From P36-A1 sp049478495 (GTDB lineage Bacteria; Bacillota_I; Bacilli_A; JAJDGJ01), in the NCBI RefSeq assembly GCF_049478495.1, contig NZ_CP168083.1, positions 1,488,001 to 1,552,000 of the forward strand: a DNA stretch of 64,000 nt. Reading direction: 5' to 3'. Below are positions 17,887 through 26,277 of this stretch, one piece after another. The translations under genes and the position numbers were made by a program. Positions within the stretch are counted from its first letter, which is position 1, and the number at the start of each line of letters is the position of its first letter. Below the pieces are notes generated by a model. The model was not told where the DNA came from, made no database searches, and saw only the letters and a program-made list of their open reading frames with translations.

Positions 17887-19502
17887 CTTTTAAACAACCT
17901 TCCAATTTTAGAACTAAACTTCTCTTTAATATCTTCTGGAATAAGATTTAGTTTAGTTGCAATAAATACATATATTAAAATACCTAAGATATACAAAATT
18001 CCTGTTTCAATGAATATTAGGAAATAAGAATTAAAATCAATCTTAGAAGCAATAAATCTTACAGTAATAAACATAATACTACTTGCACCTGCTGTTAAGA
18101 ATAGTGTTGTAAAAAAGTCAGTGTAATCTAATCTGAAAATATTTTTTAATACTATTAAACTAGGTATCATTGAAATCAAACAAGAAATAATACTAGATAA
18201 AGCTAATCCTAATATGCCAAATTTAACTATCAAAAAGTATGTTGCTACTAATTTAAAAGTAGTAGATGCAGCAATAAAGACTAGAGCTCTTTTTCTTTGT
18301 GATAATGATAGCATCATATTATCTACGATAACTGAGAAAGTATTAACAATTGAATATAGTGCAAAGTAATTAAAAATATAAGCACCATAAGCAGCATTTC
18401 TACCAGTAGATATCACATAAAAAGTCTCATAACTTGTTGCCATCATTAACATAACAATCGGTATTAACACTACAATTGTACCATTTATTATTTTTAAAAT
18501 TAATTGTTGAATCTTGCGACCATCTCTTTGTGCATATGCTTCTGATAAATGAGGAACTAAAGCTACTGATAAACCAGTAGAGATAGTCATAGGAATAGTT
18601 AATAATTTATTGACACTCATTCCATAAATAGTTGAAAATGCTTTAGCATCATCAGTAGTAAAGCCATGAGCAACTAACCCTCTAATAGTATAAAATAAAT
18701 CAATTAAATCATTTGATTGAGCTAGTAAAATAACTAAAATATAAGGAATTGATATTGCAAATAATTCTTTATACAAAGCCATAGTACTTATATCAACATT
18801 TGAGCCTAGTTTTTCACCTTTTTCATGTAACCTATGAAAAATTCTTCTCATATGACGATATTTAACTAATAAATAAAATAAAGAAGCTACTGATCCTAAT
18901 GTTGCACAAAAGACAGCAAAGTAAACCGCATATAAATTATTGACAATTCCAGCACCTGCTAATAGTAATACAGAAAATATAAATGTTGAATTAATAAACT
19001 GTTCTACTAATTGAGAAATAGATGATACTTGAATTTCTTTATATCCTTGAAAAAAACCTCTAACTACACTTAGAATAGGAACAAATATTAAAGCAAGAGC
19101 AATAATCCTAATACCCCAAGTTACATGTCTAATTACATCAGGATCAGTACCAGATGTAACAATTACATTTGCTAGAGTTGGAGACAATAAAACTAAGCTT
19201 AAGCAACAAACAACCCCTATTGTTAACATCATCATTACATTAGATCTAAGTAATTTGAAACTTACTTGATAGTTATTAAATGAGTTATATTTAGCAATCA
19301 TACTAGCTGTTGCAAATGGGATACCTGCTGTTGCTATTAATAAAACATAGGCATAAATTCGATAAGCACTAGTAAAAACTATTTGTTCATTAACATCTAA
19401 AAATCTATTAAAAGGAATAAGATAAATAAACCCTAATACCTTCGATAAAAAGACTGCAAGTGTTCCCCACATTGCACCCTTAAGTAAACTATTTTTCTCC
19501 AC
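17883..19502 (-). CDS. YtgP/MurJ-type lipid II flippase (MOP superfamily, SpoVB-like)
   Basis: Membrane protein of 539 residues with about 14 hydrophobic segments, of the oligosaccharide-flippase (MVF/SpoVB) branch. The N-terminal KGAMWGTLAVFLSKVLGFIY and RVVRGFFQGYKE-like segments (here SVVRGFFQGYKEIQ) are characteristic. The likely role is flipping lipid-linked peptidoglycan precursor across the membrane, as shown for YtgP/Amj in Bacillus. Translation starts at GTG 19502 with GGGAG correctly spaced. The pairing with the RsuA-like gene favours YtgP over a capsule or teichoic-acid flippase. Confidence 0.85.
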   Translation of the reverse strand: MEKNSLLKGAMWGTLAVFLSKVLGFIYLIPFNRFLDVNEQIVFTSAYRIYAYVLLIATAGIPFATASMIAKYNSFNNYQVSFKLLRSNVMMMLTIGVVCCLSLVLLSPTLANVIVTSGTDPDVIRHVTWGIRIIALALIFVPILSVVRGFFQGYKEIQVSSISQLVEQFINSTFIFSVLLLAGAGIVNNLYAVYFAVFCATLGSVASLFYLLVKYRHMRRIFHRLHEKGEKLGSNVDISTMALYKELFAISIPYILVILLAQSNDLIDLFYTIRGLVAHGFTTDDAKAFSTIYGMSVNKLLTIPMTISTGLSVALVPHLSEAYAQRDGRKIQQLILKIINGTIVVLIPIVMLMMATSYETFYVISTGRNAAYGAYIFNYFALYSIVNTFSVIVDNMMLSLSQRKRALVFIAASTTFKLVATYFLIVKFGILGLALSSIISCLISMIPSLIVLKNIFRLDYTDFFTTLFLTAGASSIMFITVRFIASKIDFNSYFLIFIETGILYILGILIYVFIATKLNLIPEDIKEKFSSKIGRLFKR

Positions 19503-19704
19503 AACATCACTCCCTTAAAGTCAATCTTAATTATACCATACACTGTATTAACAATAAAATACTTATATATATCTTAATTTACATTATATCATTTTTATTT
19601 CTTTATATTTAGATATATATTTTAAAGATAAGTCTAATATAACCTTACCGTTTTCACTAAACTATAATTATAGATATCTAATGTATAGTAAATACATATA
19701 CAAA

Positions 19705-19746
19705 ACACAATTAACATACACAATTCAATTGTGTGCATGCTATAAT
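19705..19746 (+). promoter_or_regulatory. Palindromic operator next to an extended -10 promoter
   Basis: A perfect palindrome ACACAATT-C-AATTGTGT (19718-19734) ends 6 bases before TATAAT (19741-19746), which carries an upstream TGC and so is an extended -10. A further ACACAATT half-site is at 19705-19712. This layout suggests a repressor site over the promoter. No clear -35 box is visible. Confidence 0.5.
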
Positions 19747-19751
19747 AATCT

Positions 19752-19842
19752 TGTGTCAGAAGAGTAAATGCCCATCAAATTTTGACACTATATAATTTTC
19801 CTTTTTGATTGCATCTGTTCTTTATAACAGATGCATTTTAAT
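19752..19842 (+). ncRNA. Candidate short structured transcript or attenuated leader upstream of msrB
   Basis: Starting just after the promoter, GTGTCA (19752-19757) can pair with TGACAC (19783-19788). Further on, a strong hairpin GCATCTGTT / AACAGATGC (19811-19835) is followed by ATTTT. Together this would make a transcript of about 85 bases with two stems, ending at a terminator-like hairpin before msrB. It could be a small RNA or a regulatory leader. I recognise no Rfam class. Confidence 0.35.
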
Positions 19843-19920
19843 TATATTAGTACATATATCAAGCAATTTATTGCTAAATGCCTTATAGTAAGGATATATC
19901 ATACAAATAGGAGAACTAAT

Positions 19921-20361
19921 ATGGATCAAAATATCAAAAATGAAAATTTAAAAAAACTTAGTAAACTAGAATATGAAGTCACTCAAAATAATCAAACCGA
20001 AGCTCCCTTTTCAAATGAATATGATAATTTTTTTGAAGAAGGAATCTATATCGACAAAGTAAGTAAAGAAGTATTATTCACTTCTTTAGATAAATTTGAC
20101 TCTGGTTGTGGCTGGCCTGCTTTTACAAAACCAGCATCAAAAAAGAATATTATCGAAAAAGCTGACTTTTCTCATGGTATGCACCGTGTAGAGGTTAGAA
20201 GTAAAGGTGCAGACTCTCATTTAGGACATGTATTCACTGATGGACCATTGAAAACAGGTGGATTAAGATATTGTATTAATTCAGCTGCAATTGAGTTTAT
20301 ACCTAAAAACCAATTAAAAAACACTGTATATGAACAATATTTGTCTTTATTTGAAAAATAA
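19921..20361 (+). CDS. msrB: Peptide-methionine (R)-S-oxide reductase MsrB
   Basis: Cytoplasmic repair enzyme of 146 residues that reduces methionine-R-sulfoxide in proteins. ATG 19921 is chosen because AATAGGAGAACT lies just upstream; the frame stays open another 30 codons but the upstream residues are not MsrB-like. SGCGWPAF, HLGHVF and RYCINSAAIEF are present, with the catalytic Cys118 in the last. The two CxxC zinc motifs of some MsrB proteins are absent, as in many Bacillota. It is not fused to MsrA and no msrA is nearby. Confidence 0.93.
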   Translation: MDQNIKNENLKKLSKLEYEVTQNNQTEAPFSNEYDNFFEEGIYIDKVSKEVLFTSLDKFDSGCGWPAFTKPASKKNIIEKADFSHGMHRVEVRSKGADSHLGHVFTDGPLKTGGLRYCINSAAIEFIPKNQLKNTVYEQYLSLFEK

Positions 20362-20394
20362 ATAAAAAAGACTTGCAATTATTTTTATACAATG

Positions 20395-20657
20395 GTAATA
20401 TGTTATGCATAGCAACGAACAAAGAACTTAAATCAACAACTGATTTTTAAAGAGAGAGTCTTTACCAGCTGAAAGAGACTTAAAATTAATGATTAAAGGA
20501 ACACTTTGCAAGCTAGACAGGAGAAAATAATAAGTAGACTGTCTCGGACATAGTTAGTCCGTTATCAAAGCAAAGGCGCAGATTAATTTTAATCTGAACT
20601 AGAATGGTACCGCGTTTACAGACGTTTCTAGATTTAATCTAGAAACGTCTTTTTTTA
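20395..20657 (+). promoter_or_regulatory. T-box riboswitch 1 (asparagine-specific)
   Basis: The T-box sequence AATGGTACCGCG is at 20603-20614, followed by a strong terminator AGACGTTTCTAGAT / ATCTAGAAACGTCT (20620-20650) with T-run. The specifier region GGAACACTTTG places AAC (20500-20502, Asn) followed by A at the 3' side of Stem I. It senses uncharged tRNA-Asn and sits upstream of a second T-box and asnA. Confidence 0.88.
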
Positions 20658-20704
20658 TAAAACGATTCGCAACCAATTACAAATTGAATATTTAAAATAC
20701 TAAG

Positions 20705-20933
20705 ATAAAAGAAGTAATATCAAAGAAGTGTTACAGAAAAGGCTAAATGATGAGAATGCCTACATGACTAAATATTAACTAACACTTTTGGAGTAGGCAT
20801 GGAGAAATAATAGTAGACTTGCCCGGATAATTAATTATTCGTTAACAACAAAGATGATCGAATTATTTAAAATATTCAATCAAGTAGAATGGTACCGCGA
20901 CTGTCGCTTCTATATGAAGGGACTTTTTTTTTA
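20705..20933 (+). promoter_or_regulatory. T-box riboswitch 2 (asparagine-specific), in tandem
   Basis: A second T-box sequence AATGGTACCGCG is at 20888-20899, followed by a terminator GTCGCTTC / GAAGGGAC (one mismatch) with a run of nine T. The Stem I 3' side reads CTAACACTTTTG, aligning with T-box 1 so that the specifier is again AAC (20781-20783). It is followed directly by the asnA ribosome binding site. Confidence 0.88.
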
Positions 20934-20958
20934 ATCAAAATACAAGGAGGACATAATC

Positions 20959-21963
20959 ATGTCAACATTAATAACAAAAAAAGGGTATAAATCAGAATTA
21001 AGTTTACTAGAAACGCAAAAAGCAATTAAACATTTAAAGGATTTCTTTCAAACTGCATTAGCTAAGAAATTACAATTAACAAGAGTTTCAGCACCATTAT
21101 TTGTAAAAGCTGATACAGGATTAAACGATAACTTATCAGGATGGGAAAAAGCTGTAACTTTTGAAACTAGATTCGCTCAAGACTTACAAATAGTACACTC
21201 TTTAGCTAAGTGGAAAAGAAAAGCTATTAAATCATATGGACTTGAAATTGGCGAAGGTTTATATGCTGACATGAATGCTATCAGAACAGCTGAAGTTGTC
21301 TCTAATATTCATTCTATCTATGTCGATCAATGGGATTGGGAAAAAAGTATTGCAAAAGAAGATAGAAGCGATGCTTATTTAGAAAAAATAGTTAGTGATA
21401 TCTTTGCCGTTTTTAAAGAAACTGAAAAGTATATCAATGCTATATATCCATTCTTGAGTCCTAAGCTACCTGAAAAAATTACTTTTATAACTTCACAAGA
21501 ACTATTAGATATGTATCCAGACTATACTGATAAAGAAAGAGAAACAGCAATTGTAAAAAAATATGGAGCAGTTTTCTTAAAACAAATAGGAGATAAATTA
21601 TCTTCAGGAGAACCACATGATATGAGAGCTCCAGATTATGATGATTGGGCTTTAAATGGTGATATCTTAGTTTATAACAAACCACTAGATTCAGTTTTAG
21701 AACTATCTTCAATGGGAATAAGAGTTAGTGAAGAATCATTAGTAGAACAATTGATTAAAGCTGATGCTCAAGAAAGATTAGAATTACCATTCCATAAAGA
21801 ATTACTAGCAAAAGAACTTCCTTATACAGTTGGTGGTGGAATAGGACAATCAAGATTATGTATGTTCTTCTTAGAAAAAATTCATATTGGAGAAGTACAA
21901 AGTTCAGTTTGGCCAGAAGAAATGATCATAGAATGTAAAGAAAGCGGCATTGAACTGTTATAA
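20959..21963 (+). CDS. asnA: Aspartate--ammonia ligase AsnA
   Basis: Ammonia-dependent asparagine synthetase of 334 residues, class II aminoacyl-tRNA synthetase-like fold. It makes asparagine from aspartate, ammonia and ATP in the cytoplasm. Typical segments are ITKKGYKSELSLLETQKAI at the start, RVSAPLFV, DQWDWEK and the C-terminal GGGIGQSRLCMFFL. CAAGGAGG precedes ATG. Two tandem Asn T-boxes upstream mean that expression needs antitermination at both when tRNA-Asn is uncharged, an independent confirmation of the function. Confidence 0.96.
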   Translation: MSTLITKKGYKSELSLLETQKAIKHLKDFFQTALAKKLQLTRVSAPLFVKADTGLNDNLSGWEKAVTFETRFAQDLQIVHSLAKWKRKAIKSYGLEIGEGLYADMNAIRTAEVVSNIHSIYVDQWDWEKSIAKEDRSDAYLEKIVSDIFAVFKETEKYINAIYPFLSPKLPEKITFITSQELLDMYPDYTDKERETAIVKKYGAVFLKQIGDKLSSGEPHDMRAPDYDDWALNGDILVYNKPLDSVLELSSMGIRVSEESLVEQLIKADAQERLELPFHKELLAKELPYTVGGGIGQSRLCMFFLEKIHIGEVQSSVWPEEMIIECKESGIELL

Positions 21964-22071
21964 TTTCGTTTTAAATAATTATAATAGTTATAATTTCTTG
22001 TCAACAAGACAGTATTAGATTAATATAGTATATGTGATTAAATATATACAATAAATGGAGGATAAATTTAT

Positions 22072-23796
22072 ATGGCAAAGACATTCACTATCAGTGATAC
22101 CAATGCAGTATTAAACTTTTCAAAAAGTTATTGCACTACAAAAATTGAATTACTAAAATCAAAAGGATTTCATGCGATATGTAAAAGACATATCGAGTAT
22201 ATCAAAAGAAAAGATAAACCACTTTATCATAAACTAAATGCAATTAATACCAATGATCGACTACTTATAGAAGATTTAATTGCGATATTCAAATTGTTGT
22301 TAGTAATGGATATTGAAAACATAAAAAAAATACATACAGACTTAGAAAGATATTTAGAAAAATCAGATGATATTTTAGAGTTTGTTGAAACAATGTATGA
22401 TTACTGGCGTACATTAGAAAGATATGCCTTAATACATAATAAAAAAACCCAAATGGGATTACAAAATCAACAATTTATTAAATCAATGGATGATTTTGAA
22501 AAGTTAGTTTTAGATGCCTATAGAACTATATCAGAAAGCTTAATGGGTAAGAAAAATCGTGTATATCGACAACTAATTGCAGGAGTTAATGCTGGTATTG
22601 TTTTGAACGAAACAAAATTAGAAGTTGAAAAAGGTGTATACGATCAACTTAGAGCTATTCCAATTATAGAATCTATTATTTTAAATCCTCCATTCATTAC
22701 TTATCCTCGTCGTAATACTAGAACAGGAGTTTTTAAAGAAGTAGACACTAATCCATTAATTGGTGTTGATTTAGATAAAAATGAATTTATGTGCTATCCT
22801 GCAAGAGTTGGAAAATACTTTGCACTAATCTATTTCCATAAAGATTTTATGTCAATGGGTGTAACTTTAGGTAACTTATTTGAACTTGCAGATACTGATT
22901 TCATTAGAGACCACAAACCAGATATGATCTATGTTTATGGAGCAAAAGATGTTGAAGAAAAAACTGCTTTCTATCATGATAAAGATGAAGACTTATTTAT
23001 TGGATATGCTTCATATAGTGATGAGTTTGATTATTTTGGATACATGAAGAAAATGATTTTAACTTTACATAATGTTAAAGGTATCGATCATGGAGGTCTT
23101 CCTATTCATGGTGCAATGGCAATTATTACAATGGATAATGGCTTACAAAAAAATGTAATAATCATGGGTGATTCTGGAGCAGGTAAATCAGAAACATTAG
23201 AAGCATTAAGAACATTAGAAGATAATGGTATTACCGATATTAAAATCATCTTTGATGATATGGGTATCCTATTTGAATCAGAAGGAAAAATAAAAGCATA
23301 CGGTACTGAAATTGGAGCTTTTGTAAGACTTGATGATTTAGACCCTGGTTATGCTTATCGAACTATTGATCGTTCAATCTTTATGAATCCTGATAAAATA
23401 AATGCTCGTATAGTAATACCAGTTGCAACATATGATGATATTACTAAAGGATATGAAATAGATATGTTCTTGTATGCAAACAACTATGATAATCATGATC
23501 AACCAATTGTGTTCTATACTGATGAAAAAGAAGCAAAACAAGTTTTTGTAGATGGTGCTAGATTTGCCAAAGGTACTACTTCTGAAATTGGACTTGTTAA
23601 ATCATACTTTGCAAATCCATTTGGGCCAGTTCAAAGACAAGCTCAAACAGATGTATTAATCGATAAATACTTTGATAAAATGTTTGCTGAAAAAATACAA
23701 GTAGGTGCATTAATGACTAGATTAGGAATTAAAGGTTTTGAAAGAACTGGTCCTGAATTAGCAGCTAATTCACTACTAGAATACTTAAAAAAATAA
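22072..23796 (+). CDS. HprK/PEPCK-like P-loop protein of unknown function (large)
   Basis: 574-residue protein. The C-terminal half has a P-loop GDSGAGKSE near 366-374, which is the HPr kinase/phosphorylase form of Walker A, followed by IIFDDMG near 392-398, as the second acidic motif of the HprK/PEP-carboxykinase fold. The N-terminal 180 residues are helical and charged with no motif I know; the central part (PFITYPRRNTRTG and following) is probably the start of the PEPCK-like core. Too long for HprK (about 310 residues) and it lacks the HprK signature and N-terminal domain; similar proteins are often labelled PEP carboxykinase. A phosphotransfer or PEPCK role is possible but unproven. It stands alone, with its own ribosome binding site TGGAGG and terminator, 108 bases after asnA. 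Confidence 0.6.
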   Translation: MAKTFTISDTNAVLNFSKSYCTTKIELLKSKGFHAICKRHIEYIKRKDKPLYHKLNAINTNDRLLIEDLIAIFKLLLVMDIENIKKIHTDLERYLEKSDDILEFVETMYDYWRTLERYALIHNKKTQMGLQNQQFIKSMDDFEKLVLDAYRTISESLMGKKNRVYRQLIAGVNAGIVLNETKLEVEKGVYDQLRAIPIIESIILNPPFITYPRRNTRTGVFKEVDTNPLIGVDLDKNEFMCYPARVGKYFALIYFHKDFMSMGVTLGNLFELADTDFIRDHKPDMIYVYGAKDVEEKTAFYHDKDEDLFIGYASYSDEFDYFGYMKKMILTLHNVKGIDHGGLPIHGAMAIITMDNGLQKNVIIMGDSGAGKSETLEALRTLEDNGITDIKIIFDDMGILFESEGKIKAYGTEIGAFVRLDDLDPGYAYRTIDRSIFMNPDKINARIVIPVATYDDITKGYEIDMFLYANNYDNHDQPIVFYTDEKEAKQVFVDGARFAKGTTSEIGLVKSYFANPFGPVQRQAQTDVLIDKYFDKMFAEKIQVGALMTRLGIKGFERTGPELAANSLLEYLKK

Positions 23797-23810
23797 ATAA
23801 AAATATTATA

Positions 23811-23843
23811 AAGATGACGTATCTTATTATGTCATCTTTTTTA
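23811..23843 (+). terminator. Intrinsic terminator after the HprK/PEPCK-like gene
   Basis: AAGATGAC / GTCATCTT arms around a 12-base loop, then TTTTTT. Confidence 0.85.
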
Positions 23844-23920
23844 TTAGGTAATGATTTAGCTTACATAAAAAAAAGCAATTACATTAAATAGTGTAATCAC
23901 TTTAAATATAAATGTTAAAA

Positions 23921-24487
23921 TTATAACTTTTTGATAATTAATTTATCAGTTGTTAATTTTCTAACAGTATGAATTCCTTGATCATTAGTATAATTAGTTA
24001 CATCATTATTAGTATCTTCAATATTAACTTCTTGATTTGATTTTCCAACAGCAATAATATTAATAGGATAAAAGTTATCAACACCAATTTTTTCTTTAAA
24101 GATTATTCTATCAAAACTATGAATATCTAAACTTGCATATCCTAATTTTTGTAATGCTTCTCTAATTATTTGAACAGAAATACCACAGTTAACACCAGTT
24201 AAAAAATCAACTGGGATGTCTTGTTCTAAACCAATAACAATAAATCCTCCACAAGCTTTTTCTTGAGGAATATTGTGTTTTGTAGGTAGATTTGTAGCAT
24301 TAAACATTGTATCAACACTATCTAAATCAGTTACTAAAGCAAATCTTAATTTTTGAGCATTAACTGCACTTGCAGCATATCTTGCACATTCTATAGCTTT
24401 TTCTAAATCTTCTAATACCACAGACTCTGGAATCATTTCTCTTCTACTTCTCAAATTTTTTAAATCTTCTAAATAATTATTCAACAT
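23921..24487 (-). CDS. Nitroreductase-family flavoprotein
   Basis: 188-residue FMN-dependent reductase of the nitroreductase fold, recognisable from LRSRREM, AARYAASAVNAQKLRF-like spacing (ARYAASAVNAQ) and GISVQIIREALQKLGYA. The second half is less typical and ends in a polar region, so the electron acceptor is unknown. It starts 11 bases inside the end of the preceding flavoprotein gene and is surely cotranscribed with it. Confidence 0.75.
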   Translation of the reverse strand: MLNNYLEDLKNLRSRREMIPESVVLEDLEKAIECARYAASAVNAQKLRFALVTDLDSVDTMFNATNLPTKHNIPQEKACGGFIVIGLEQDIPVDFLTGVNCGISVQIIREALQKLGYASLDIHSFDRIIFKEKIGVDNFYPINIIAVGKSNQEVNIEDTNNDVTNYTNDQGIHTVRKLTTDKLIIKKL

Positions 24488-24938
24488 GTGCTATTCCAAC
24501 CTTTCTTTCTTTACCAGTTATTTCATTTACAGTAATCTTAAAAATGTTAGTACGTTGCAACGAACGTTCTATTGCATTGTTAAAATCATCCATATTATAG
24601 GGTGCATACCTCTTACTTATTTCTTCTAAAACCTTAATTTGTATAGTTCTATCTTCTACAATAGTTGCACTACCATAAGCAATTGCTGATTCATAATTAA
24701 TAGTAAATCTTTTAGCAACTGGCTCCATGTTAATGGCAGCACTAACACAAACATTAGCACTATGCTTTAAGCATTCTATCTTTTTTCCTTTTAAACCACC
24801 ATGAAAATAAATATCATCATCAATTACAACTGGCGATATCGCAAAAACATAAGGCATATTATCAATATCATTCATCCCAATAAAGGCATAATCGCAATTA
24901 TTAAAAACATCATAAGCTAGTTCTTTTTTAAAACTCAT
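24477..24938 (-). CDS. PPOX split-barrel flavoprotein (NimA/pyridoxamine-5'-phosphate oxidase-like)
   Basis: 153-residue FMN-binding split-barrel protein. IYFHGGLKGKKIECLKHSAN, then VCVSA and YESAIAYGSATIVED, are the usual landmarks of the NimA-like subfamily, some of which reduce nitroimidazoles. ATG 24938 is preferred to GTG 24947 because AAGGAAGG is then better spaced. The first of two overlapping flavoprotein genes. A true resistance role cannot be claimed from sequence. Confidence 0.8.
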   Translation of the reverse strand: MSFKKELAYDVFNNCDYAFIGMNDIDNMPYVFAISPVVIDDDIYFHGGLKGKKIECLKHSANVCVSAAINMEPVAKRFTINYESAIAYGSATIVEDRTIQIKVLEEISKRYAPYNMDDFNNAIERSLQRTNIFKITVNEITGKERKVGIAHVE

Positions 24939-25074
24939 TAGTATCACCCTTCCTTAAAATATTATAGCACACTATTAATTATAAATTAGAATGTAAAGTA
25001 TGCAGTTTGTACTATAAACACAAAATAACCAATCACTTTAATTATAGTGTATAATAAATAAAGAGGTGATTATT

Positions 25075-26277
25075 ATGAAATGTGCAATTCTAAGTATTGG
25101 TAATGAATTAATTGAAGGTTATGTTACTAATACAAATGCAACTTATTTTTCAAGTAAATTAAATGAAATTGGAATCGATGTTCATGTTCAACTTACCGTT
25201 TTAGATAAAGAACAAGATATTATTGATGCTATAAATTTATTAAAGATTAAACATGATTTAATAATAGTTAGTGGTGGTTTAGGCCCAACTGGCGATGATA
25301 TTACTAAAGAAAGTATTGCAAAAGCACTTGATTTAAAACTTAATATTAATGATAATGAATTAAATAAACTAAAAGAACATTTTAAACAAAGAAATATTGA
25401 ATATAAAGATGTAAATTCAAAACAAGCATTGTTTACTTCAATTGATACTATTCTAATTAATAACAGAGGTACTGCAAATGGTTACTACTTTGATAAAGAT
25501 AATGTATCATATTGTATTTTACCAGGTCCACCAGTTGAAAATAGAGTTATGTTTGATGAGTATATAAAAACATTAATTAAAACAGAAATTTATGAATTAG
25601 ACTTATATTTAACTGGAATTGGCGAAAGTAATGCTGAAAGTATGATGCTACATCTTTATGATAAATATGATGAAGTCTTTATCGGTACATATATGCAAGA
25701 CTTTGGTATCAATTTTAGAATTAGATCAAGCAACAAAGAACAAATAAGAAATTGTTTTAATGAACTTAAAGAAATATTTAGTGCTTATTATCTTTGTGAT
25801 AGTTCAAAACCAATAGAAGTATTTGTCAATCAACTAATACAAGAACATATAACTATTTCTTTTGCAGAAAGTTGTACTGCAGGGCTTGCATGTTCATTAA
25901 TATCACAAATATCTGGTGTTTCTTCTATTTTAAATGAAAGCCATGTAACTTATGCTAATGAAGCAAAAGAAAAATATTTAAATGTTAGTCCTATAACTTT
26001 ACAAAACTATGGAGCTGTAAGTGAACAGTGTGCTAAGGAAATGGCTTTAGGTTTAGCTAAATTAACTAGTGCAGACTTAAGTATCTCAATTACTGGAATA
26101 GCAGGACCTAATGGTGGAAGTATTGAAAAACCTGTAGGCACAGTCTATTTTGCAATTGCATATAAAAACAATATCTATAACTATCATCAACAATTTGGTG
26201 GTAACAGAACCTTAGTACAAGCAAGAGCAGCAAAATATATTATATTTGAAGCATTAAGGTTAGTTCAACATGGCTAA
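25075..26277 (+). CDS. cinA: CinA, competence/damage-inducible protein
   Basis: Two-domain protein of 400 residues. The N-terminal molybdopterin-binding-like domain has SGGLGPTGDDITKE; the C-terminal NMN amidohydrolase domain has FAESCTAG and SITGIAGPNGG. The latter domain deamidates nicotinamide mononucleotide in pyridine nucleotide recycling. ATG 25075 is preferred over the in-frame GTG 25066 because AGAGGTG then serves as ribosome binding site. It overlaps the next flavoprotein gene by 8 bases. recA, its usual partner in streptococci, is not here. Confidence 0.93.
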   Translation: MKCAILSIGNELIEGYVTNTNATYFSSKLNEIGIDVHVQLTVLDKEQDIIDAINLLKIKHDLIIVSGGLGPTGDDITKESIAKALDLKLNINDNELNKLKEHFKQRNIEYKDVNSKQALFTSIDTILINNRGTANGYYFDKDNVSYCILPGPPVENRVMFDEYIKTLIKTEIYELDLYLTGIGESNAESMMLHLYDKYDEVFIGTYMQDFGINFRIRSSNKEQIRNCFNELKEIFSAYYLCDSSKPIEVFVNQLIQEHITISFAESCTAGLACSLISQISGVSSILNESHVTYANEAKEKYLNVSPITLQNYGAVSEQCAKEMALGLAKLTSADLSISITGIAGPNGGSIEKPVGTVYFAIAYKNNIYNYHQQFGGNRTLVQARAAKYIIFEALRLVQHG

